9,774 bases of DNA. Origin: a bacterium. Lineage in GTDB: Bacteria; SZUA-79; Acidulodesulfobacterales; Acidulodesulfobacteraceae. Location of the stretch: assembly GCA_021784835.1 (NCBI GenBank), contig JAJYHI010000114.1, forward strand, positions 1-9,774, given 5' to 3'. Below, one piece after another: positions 5,347-9,774 of the stretch. A program made the position numbers and the translations under genes. A model generated the notes under the pieces. That model did not search any database, had not been told where the DNA came from, and was given only the letters and a program-made list of their open reading frames with translations. Every line of letters starts with the position of its first letter. Positions within the stretch are counted from its first letter, which is position 1.

Positions 5347-6687
5347 CTATCTTTCGATAAACCTCTGAACATAACCTATATCGACTCTCCCAGAAACGTA
5401 ATCGCTGTCATTCAATATTCTCTTAAGAAAAGGAATATTGGTTTCAATGCCTTCTATCCTGAACTCGTTAAGAGCATTCTTAGCCTTATTTATCGCCCCT
5501 AATCTGTTTGTATCGTGGACTATAAGTTTCGCGATTAACGAATCGTAAAAAGGCTGGACGTTGCATCCGCAATAAATAAAATCGTCAACCCTGACGTTCA
5601 ATCCGCCCGGTTTATTGTAAAATGTAATCAGTCCGGGCGAAGGTTTGAAATTTACCGGGTTTTCGGCGTTAATTCTGAGTTCTATGCTGTGCCCTTTGAT
5701 TTTAATGTCATCCTGTTTTATTTTAAGCCTGTCCCCGTTTGCGATTCTTATCTGTTCCTTTATAATATCGGTATTCGTTACGAATTCAGTCACGGGATGT
5801 TCCACCTGGACCCTGGTATTGACTTCCATAAAATAAAAATCGTCGTTTTCGTCTAATAAAAACTCGAAAGTAGCGGCATTAACATAGTTTATCTCTTTAA
5901 CGACCTTTAACACCAACTCTCCCATCTTTTTTCTCGCGGAAGATTTTACGGAAACGGAAGGAGATTCCTCAATTAATTTCTGATGCCTTCTTTGAATCGA
6001 GCAGTCTCTTTCTCCTAGATATATCGCATTACCGTGCCTGTCGGCAAGCACCTGAAACTCGATATGCTTCGGATTTTCGCAATATTTTTCCAAATAAACG
6101 TCTTTATCGCCGAAAAACGACTGCGCCTCCTGTCTCGCCTGATGATAAGCCTGAGACAAATGCGCGGGCGTCAGGACCATCTTTATGCCCCTTCCCCCTC
6201 CGCCCATAGAAGCCTTGAGTATTAACGGATAGCCTATGTATTCCGCCGCTTTCTTTATATCTTCTTCGTCGTTTCCGGTATCGTCGCTTCCTGGCAAAAC
6301 CGGAATGCCGAGACTTCTAACGAGCTTCCTTGCGTTTCTTTTATTTCCCAAAAGATTCATGTTTACGGAAGTAGGCCCTATAAATTTGATGCCGCAATTT
6401 TCACATATCTCGGCAAAATTTGCATTTTCCGATAAAAAACCGTATCCGGGATGAATGGCTTCGCTGTCGGTTATTTCCGCGGCGGATATTATGGACGAAA
6501 TATTGAGATAGCTTTTTGCAGATAAAGGAGGCCCTATGCATATGCTCTGGTCGGCATATTTAACATGAAGGCTTTCCCTATCGGCGGTAGAATACACGGC
6601 AACGGTTTTAATGCCCATTTCTTTGCACGCCCTTATAATTCTAACGGCTATCTCGCCTCTGTTGGCTATTAAAATCTTTCTGAACAT
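5347..6687 (-). CDS. accC: Biotin carboxylase subunit of acetyl-CoA carboxylase
   Basis: This 446-residue protein is colinear with bacterial AccC (about 450 residues). It starts with KILIANRGEIAVRIIRACKE and has HPGYGFLSENANFAE at 79-93. ATP-grasp residues include Lys116, the glycine-rich loop ASMGGGGRGIKM (159-170), RDCSIQRRHQKLIEE, and the metal/catalytic cluster MEVNTRVQVEHPVTE (287-301) with Glu288, Asn290, Arg292 and Glu296. It carboxylates biotin on AccB using ATP and bicarbonate, the first half-reaction of fatty acid synthesis. accB is directly upstream, 155 bp away. No Shine-Dalgarno sequence is obvious before the ATG, so translation may be weak or depend on leader structure. Confidence 0.97.
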   Translation of the reverse strand: MFRKILIANRGEIAVRIIRACKEMGIKTVAVYSTADRESLHVKYADQSICIGPPLSAKSYLNISSIISAAEITDSEAIHPGYGFLSENANFAEICENCGIKFIGPTSVNMNLLGNKRNARKLVRSLGIPVLPGSDDTGNDEEDIKKAAEYIGYPLILKASMGGGGRGIKMVLTPAHLSQAYHQARQEAQSFFGDKDVYLEKYCENPKHIEFQVLADRHGNAIYLGERDCSIQRRHQKLIEESPSVSVKSSARKKMGELVLKVVKEINYVNAATFEFLLDENDDFYFMEVNTRVQVEHPVTEFVTNTDIIKEQIRIANGDRLKIKQDDIKIKGHSIELRINAENPVNFKPSPGLITFYNKPGGLNVRVDDFIYCGCNVQPFYDSLIAKLIVHDTNRLGAINKAKNALNEFRIEGIETNIPFLKRILNDSDYVSGRVDIGYVQRFIER

Positions 6688-6771
6688 ATTTTGTTTTTTA
6701 TCGTCATTATTGAAAATCTTTAAAGGTTTTTAATTCTTATTTCTTATTTTTATAAAAATATCGATAAAAAA

Positions 6772-6845
6772 ATCCATTTAACGATTAAAATTATTAAAAA
6801 AATTAGATGTTTAAACAGGCATCCATTTAACGATTAAAATTATTA
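6772..6845. repeat. 25-bp direct repeat spanning the accB stop codon
   Basis: An identical 25-base word (beginning ATCCATTTAACG) occurs at 6772-6796 and 6821-6845, with a 49-bp period. The right copy includes the accB TAA (plus TTA, 6843-6845). The 24 bp between the copies (6797-6820) include the 8-bp palindrome GTTTAAAC. It looks like a duplication of the accB 3' edge into the accB-accC spacer. Confidence 0.9.
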
Positions 6846-7349
6846 TACTGGCTCCACAAGGAATAACGGCTGCCCGAATTCGACCAACTGGCCGTTTTCC
6901 GCAAGGATGGAAACAATCCTGCATTTTATATCGACTTCAATTTCGTTCATTATCTTCATGGCCTCTATTATGCAAACCGGGGCACCTTTTTCCACTATCG
7001 AATCGACTTCTACGAACGGAGACTTTTCCGGCGAAGCGGACCTGTAAAACGACCCGACAAACGGAGAAACTATTTCCTTAAGATGTTCGTTCCTGACTAT
7101 GGGATTCAGTTCTGTTTCAACTGTTTTAGTAATATGTCCGGCAAATTTGACTAAATCGGCCTGTTCGCTGTTGGAAATTTGGGCGGCATAATCGTTTCTT
7201 GCTGAAATTCCTTTCTTTATGCCGTGTTTATAGGCCTCCTCCAAATCTAATACTATTTTTATTTCTTCATCGTCCTTTTTGTAGTAAAATTCTTTTATTT
7301 TATTGGATTTAATAAACTTTACCATGTCTTTTATATCATTTATATTCAT
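6843..7349 (-). CDS. accB: Biotin carboxyl carrier protein of acetyl-CoA carboxylase
   Basis: This 168-residue protein begins with the usual N-terminal domain (MNINDIKDMVKFIKSNKIKEF, then I-K-I-like strand). A variable linker follows at about 40-88, then a C-terminal biotinyl domain at about 89-168, starting IVSPFVGSFYRSASPEKSPFV. The biotinylation motif EAMKIMNEIE places the acceptor at Lys132, about 37 residues from the C-terminus as expected. The linker is less Ala/Pro-rich than in many homologues, in keeping with the AT-rich genome. It carries carboxybiotin between AccC and the carboxyltransferase, whose genes (accA, accD) are not in the window. efp lies 64 bp upstream. Confidence 0.97.
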   Translation of the reverse strand: MNINDIKDMVKFIKSNKIKEFYYKKDDEEIKIVLDLEEAYKHGIKKGISARNDYAAQISNSEQADLVKFAGHITKTVETELNPIVRNEHLKEIVSPFVGSFYRSASPEKSPFVEVDSIVEKGAPVCIIEAMKIMNEIEVDIKCRIVSILAENGQLVEFGQPLFLVEPV

Positions 7350-7413
7350 AATATTTATTCCCCGCCTTTATCTGTTGCTATTATTGCCGACGCTGTCTAA
7401 ACCGGAGCCGGCA

Positions 7414-7980
7414 TTATTTTGAACTGATTCTTTCGATATAAGACTTTGTTCTGGTGTCGACCTTTATAATATCGCCTTCGTTTAAGAAAAGGGGTACGTT
7501 AATTACGAGCCCGGTTTCAAGAGTTGCCGGCTTGGTAGCTCCGGAAACGGTATCTCCCCTTAATCCCGGTTCCGTCTGTTTTATTTTGACTTCGATAAAA
7601 TTCGGCACTTCGATGTTTATCGGTTTTTCGTTATAGTAAAGTATTTTAACCTGTATATTTTCTAATAAAAAACCGGCGCTTTCCGCCGAAGCCGTCTTGT
7701 CTAAATGCACCTGGTCGTAAGTCTCGTTATCCATGAAAACAAAATCGTTTCCTTCATCATATAAATACTGCATGTTTTTTTCTTCGATGTTGGGCGTCTC
7801 GACCTTTTCGCCGGCCCTTAAGGTTCTATCTATAACCTTTCCCGATATCAGACTTTTTAATTTAGTCCTTACGAACGCTCCACCCTTTCCGGGCTTTACA
7901 TGCTGAAAATCCACAATCTCGTATGGTTCTTTTTCTATTTCTATTCGCAATCCTTTTTTAAAATCGGTAGTAGAATACAC
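7414..7980 (-). CDS. efp: Elongation factor P
   Basis: This 188-residue protein is the normal size for EF-P, with three beta-barrel domains. Domain I carries EIVDFQHVKPGKGGAFVRTK, where the lysine at 32 lies at the tip that is modified in many species. The C-terminal GDTVSGATKPATLETG and VPLFLNEGDIIKVDTRT segments are the EF-P signature. It promotes peptide-bond formation on ribosomes stalled at polyproline. The start is a GTG at 7980-7978, chosen because GGAGG (7994-7990, minus) lies 9 bases upstream and MYSTTDFKKGL matches the family N-terminus. No EpmA/EpmB-like modification gene is seen nearby. Confidence 0.97.
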   Translation of the reverse strand: MYSTTDFKKGLRIEIEKEPYEIVDFQHVKPGKGGAFVRTKLKSLISGKVIDRTLRAGEKVETPNIEEKNMQYLYDEGNDFVFMDNETYDQVHLDKTASAESAGFLLENIQVKILYYNEKPINIEVPNFIEVKIKQTEPGLRGDTVSGATKPATLETGLVINVPLFLNEGDIIKVDTRTKSYIERISSK

Positions 7981-8072
7981 TTAAACAGGCCTCCGCTTAT
8001 TTGTTTGTTTTATATGCAAGTTTATAATTTAAAACAATGTAAAATAAAAATCAACTATTAATTTTAGTAATG

Positions 8073-8088
8073 TAAATTTATAAATTTA
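8073..8088. repeat. 16-bp AT-only palindrome between peptidase and efp
   Basis: TAAATTTA is followed by the same word, forming a perfect palindrome just beyond the peptidase stop codon (8095-8093). In this AT-rich DNA it may be chance. It has no G/C stem and is not a convincing terminator. Confidence 0.5.
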
Positions 8089-8092
8089 GAGG

Positions 8093-9307
8093 CTAAATAA
8101 TGCCGGCGTCTTCAATTTTACAGTTGTGTTTTTTTATGTTAGTTATAACGCGCACCCCGTCTTTTTCCACGTAGCACATATCCTCTATTCTAACGCCGAA
8201 CTCTCCTTCTATATAAATGCCCGGCTCAACCGTAAAAACCATGCCTTCCTTAACGGTATCGTCGTTTTTTTTGCTTAAATACGGATATTCGTGTATATCG
8301 AGCCCCACTCCGTGTCCAAGAGAATGGGTGAAATATTTGCCGTAACCCTTTTTTTCTATGTAATCTCTGGCAATTTTATCTAAATAACTGAACTTAACGC
8401 CGGGTTTTATTTTTGAAACGGCAAGCTGCTGCGCGGAATAAACCGTATCGTAAACGTCTAAAAATTTATCGTCCGGGTTCCCTAAATGGACGGTAAAAGT
8501 TTCATCGCTTTTATAGCCGTTTCGTTTTGCCCCGAAATCGCACAGTAGAATACCTTTTTCGTCGATTTTTACATCCGACGGCAACCCGTGCGGAAGACTG
8601 GAGTTTTTACCGGAAAGCGCTATAGTTTCGAATGATTCCTCGGAGTAACTGTCTATTAGGTTTTTTTTATAAATCAACGCAAAATCCTTTTCCGTTAAAA
8701 AAGTTTTTTTCTTGAGTTTATATGTTTTATATGCAGGCTTTAATCGCGTAGCGGATTGTTCCGCTCTGTTTTCCTCCGGAATGGCGCCCGAATTTAAACC
8801 CCTGTTTAAAAAAGTTTTTAAAGCGCGGGCAATAGACTTTTCTGCAATAGAAATTGCTTCGATAATATCGCAAAGCTCGTCTTTATCTTTCAGCGACCTT
8901 ATTTTTGATACGCCTCTGCAAGCGGGAATTAATTTTATTCTATTTTTAAATTCGCCGGCAAAGGCCGAATAATCGTCATACGTCATATAATTTGATTCAA
9001 ACATTACGGCAGGCTTATTTTTATCGGCGATATTTCTTCCGGAAGCAATTTTAGAAGAAATATCTTCGGCGATATCTTTATATATATCGTTAACCCTGAT
9101 AACGGTTATATCTTTAGGGCATTCTTTTACGGCTCTTTCCGCATATCTTCCGTCGGCGTATAGATTTATTTTTCCGGTGTCCGCCGCATAAACGTAACCT
9201 TCTCCGGAAAAATGCGTTATATAAAAAAGATTGGAGGGATTTTTAATTAAAATTCCGAGGGCGTTCTTTTCTATTACCGGCAAAATAAGGTCGCGAGTAT
9301 TAAGCAT
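8093..9307 (-). CDS. M24-family metallopeptidase (Xaa-Pro aminopeptidase/dipeptidase type)
   Basis: This protein has 404 residues from the ATG at 9307. The N-terminal creatinase-like domain starts MLNTRDLILPVIEKNALGIL. The C-terminal pita-bread domain holds the five expected metal ligands: Asp257 (LLCDFGA), Asp268 (YKSDETFT), His332 (LGHGVGLDIHE), Glu361 (TVEPGIY) and Glu375 (VRIEDM). It would cleave Xaa-Pro bonds in the cytoplasm. The usual S-D-x-T-R-T is SDETFT here. A segment of about 35 residues (about 171-205, LNSGAIPEENRAEQ to KLKKKTF) sits before the TEKDFA helix and looks like an insertion. A TTG at 9325 would add six residues, but the ATG fits the family start; neither has a clear Shine-Dalgarno sequence. 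It is probably cotranscribed with efp. Confidence 0.92.
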   Translation of the reverse strand: MLNTRDLILPVIEKNALGILIKNPSNLFYITHFSGEGYVYAADTGKINLYADGRYAERAVKECPKDITVIRVNDIYKDIAEDISSKIASGRNIADKNKPAVMFESNYMTYDDYSAFAGEFKNRIKLIPACRGVSKIRSLKDKDELCDIIEAISIAEKSIARALKTFLNRGLNSGAIPEENRAEQSATRLKPAYKTYKLKKKTFLTEKDFALIYKKNLIDSYSEESFETIALSGKNSSLPHGLPSDVKIDEKGILLCDFGAKRNGYKSDETFTVHLGNPDDKFLDVYDTVYSAQQLAVSKIKPGVKFSYLDKIARDYIEKKGYGKYFTHSLGHGVGLDIHEYPYLSKKNDDTVKEGMVFTVEPGIYIEGEFGVRIEDMCYVEKDGVRVITNIKKHNCKIEDAGII

Positions 9308-9333
9308 ATATAGGATAAAACACAATTTTACGC

Positions 9334-9642
9334 TTATACCCGGCTATTGCCATTTTTATAAGTATAAGTTTTTTGCAAAAAACTTTCTAAAGCTGATATC
9401 CTGTTTTCGGCTGCTCTTTTTTTTTCTAAATTCGTTTCTTTAATTAACGACTGAAGTCTTGCGATATTTCCGGTCGATTCCGCATCCAAAGGATTTTCTT
9501 TTAAGATATCTATGTAAATATTTAACGCATCGGCATAATGCCCCTGAGACTCGTATATTTCCGCAAATGTTTTTGTTTTAGGTTCTAAAGCCATAATATA
9601 TCTTTTTATCACACCGCGTTGGTTTAAGTCAAGCGAATTCAT
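9334..9642 (-). CDS. Small TPR-repeat protein, function unknown
   Basis: This 102-residue protein has one tetratricopeptide-like unit at about residues 22-55 (KTKTFAEIYESQGHYADALN, then IYIDILKENPLDAE). A charged, probably helical tail follows (LIKETNLEKKRAAENRISAL). No signal peptide or membrane segment is seen. The start at 9642 has an AAGG just upstream. An alternative ATG at 9594 (MALEPKTK) would remove 16 residues but has no ribosome binding site. It lies 26 bp upstream of the peptidase start on the same strand and is the first gene of the block. Its 5' end is only 24 bp from the proposed IS tip. A single TPR suggests a protein-protein contact role only. Confidence 0.75.
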   Translation of the reverse strand: MNSLDLNQRGVIKRYIMALEPKTKTFAEIYESQGHYADALNIYIDILKENPLDAESTGNIARLQSLIKETNLEKKRAAENRISALESFLQKTYTYKNGNSRV

Positions 9643-9670
9643 AAGCCTTGTTAATAACTTTTATAATGTC

Positions 9671-9698
9671 TATATATAAATAACTTTTAATTTGTCTA
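9671..9698 (-). promoter_or_regulatory. Possible outward promoter for the TPR-peptidase-efp block
   Basis: On the minus strand TAGACA (9698-9693) and TATATA (9676-9671) are separated by 16 bp and would start transcription near 9664, about 20 bases before the TPR ATG. Both boxes lie inside the IS end, so the element may drive the downstream genes. AT-rich sequence makes chance matches likely. Confidence 0.3.
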
Positions 9699-9720
9699 TT
9701 CCTTAACTAAAAATAATAAT
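9692..9720 (+). promoter_or_regulatory. Possible transposase promoter
   Basis: TTGTCT (9692-9697) and AATAAT (9715-9720) are 17 bp apart. The predicted start would be near 9727, exactly where the hairpin arm begins. Matches are 4 of 6 and 5 of 6 to the sigma-70 consensus. Confidence 0.35.
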
Positions 9721-9726
9721 AAAATA

Positions 9727-9766
9727 GCGGATAACGCAACTAACGCAAATTAAGGAGGTTATCCGC
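9727..9766 (+). promoter_or_regulatory. 9-bp hairpin covering the ribosome binding site of the IS gene
   Basis: GCGGATAAC (9727-9735) pairs perfectly with GTTATCCGC (9758-9766) around a 22-base loop. The Shine-Dalgarno AAGGAGG (9752-9758) sits in the loop edge and its last G is in the stem; the stem also fills the spacer before the ATG at 9769. As RNA this could hinder ribosome access and limit transposase synthesis. As DNA it could be an operator. Seen: the pairing. Inferred: regulation. Confidence 0.6.
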
Positions 9767-9768
9767 TT

Positions 9769-9774
9769 ATGAAA
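9769..9774 (+). CDS. Start of a putative transposase gene (two codons only)
   Basis: ATGAAA closes the window, with AAGGAGG ending 10 bases upstream. Only two codons are visible, so the product is inferred purely from its place inside the IS end. Confidence 0.45.

Larger units (their letters stand above)
9667..9774 (+). mobile_element. Left end of an insertion sequence (IS21-like), partial
   Basis: TGTC at 9667-9670 starts an end that aligns with the reverse complement of the window's left end: 9682-9700 matches 102-120 exactly in inverse orientation, and TGTCTAT recurs at 9667 and 9693. A coding start follows at 9769, as expected for a transposase gene transcribed into the element. The element continues beyond the window. 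Family assignment to IS21 rests on TGT tips and repeated end motifs and is inferred. Confidence 0.55.

Noticed and set aside
8073..8088. Terminator between peptidase and efp
   Set aside because: The palindrome is entirely A/T and lacks a stable stem and U tract.

Overview
The window looks like chromosomal sequence from an AT-rich bacterium with a proteobacterial (possibly deltaproteobacterial or Desulfobacterota-like) gene set. The gene order peptidase M24, efp, accB, accC is common in bacteria, so taxonomy below 'bacterium' is a guess from protein style and base composition. All intact housekeeping genes lie on the minus strand and read from right to left.

Right part (about 3770-9642): a conserved block runs from right to left as a small TPR protein, an M24 metallopeptidase (Xaa-Pro peptidase type), elongation factor P, biotin carboxyl carrier protein (accB), biotin carboxylase (accC), glycine cleavage H protein (gcvH), and a LipM/LplA-type lipoate or octanoate transferase. 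AccB and AccC form the biotin-dependent half of acetyl-CoA carboxylase. The H protein is the probable acceptor for the neighbouring lipoyl-type transferase. The 155-bp gap between accB and accC holds a 25-bp direct repeat, and the 249-bp gap between accC and gcvH holds a pentanucleotide array.

Left part (about 560-3430): a decayed integrative island sits beside a minus-strand tRNA-Gly(CCC). Moving away from the tRNA 3' end there is an integrase N-terminal pseudogene with three frameshifts, a broken hicBA toxin-antitoxin pair, an apparently intact HigB/HigA-type toxin-antitoxin operon with a perfect 20-bp palindrome upstream, the catalytic C-terminus of a second tyrosine recombinase of different type, and a frameshifted, N-truncated ATP-binding transcriptional-regulator (AAA_4/HATPase_c_4) gene. 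Only the HigBA-type pair looks functional.

Extreme ends: bases 1-124 and 9667-9774 look like the inner ends of two copies, in the same orientation, of one insertion sequence. They share a 19-bp inverted match, TGTC/GACA tips and repeated terminal motifs, which resemble IS21-family ends. The right copy starts an open reading frame at 9769 whose ribosome binding site lies in a 9-bp perfect hairpin. The window therefore spans the sequence between two IS copies, which is either a potential composite-transposon layout or a contig cut at repeats.

I found no convincing new multi-gene system. The most interesting items are the IS-end hairpin, the surviving toxin-antitoxin pair in an otherwise decayed tRNA island, and several short tandem repeats in intergenic DNA.
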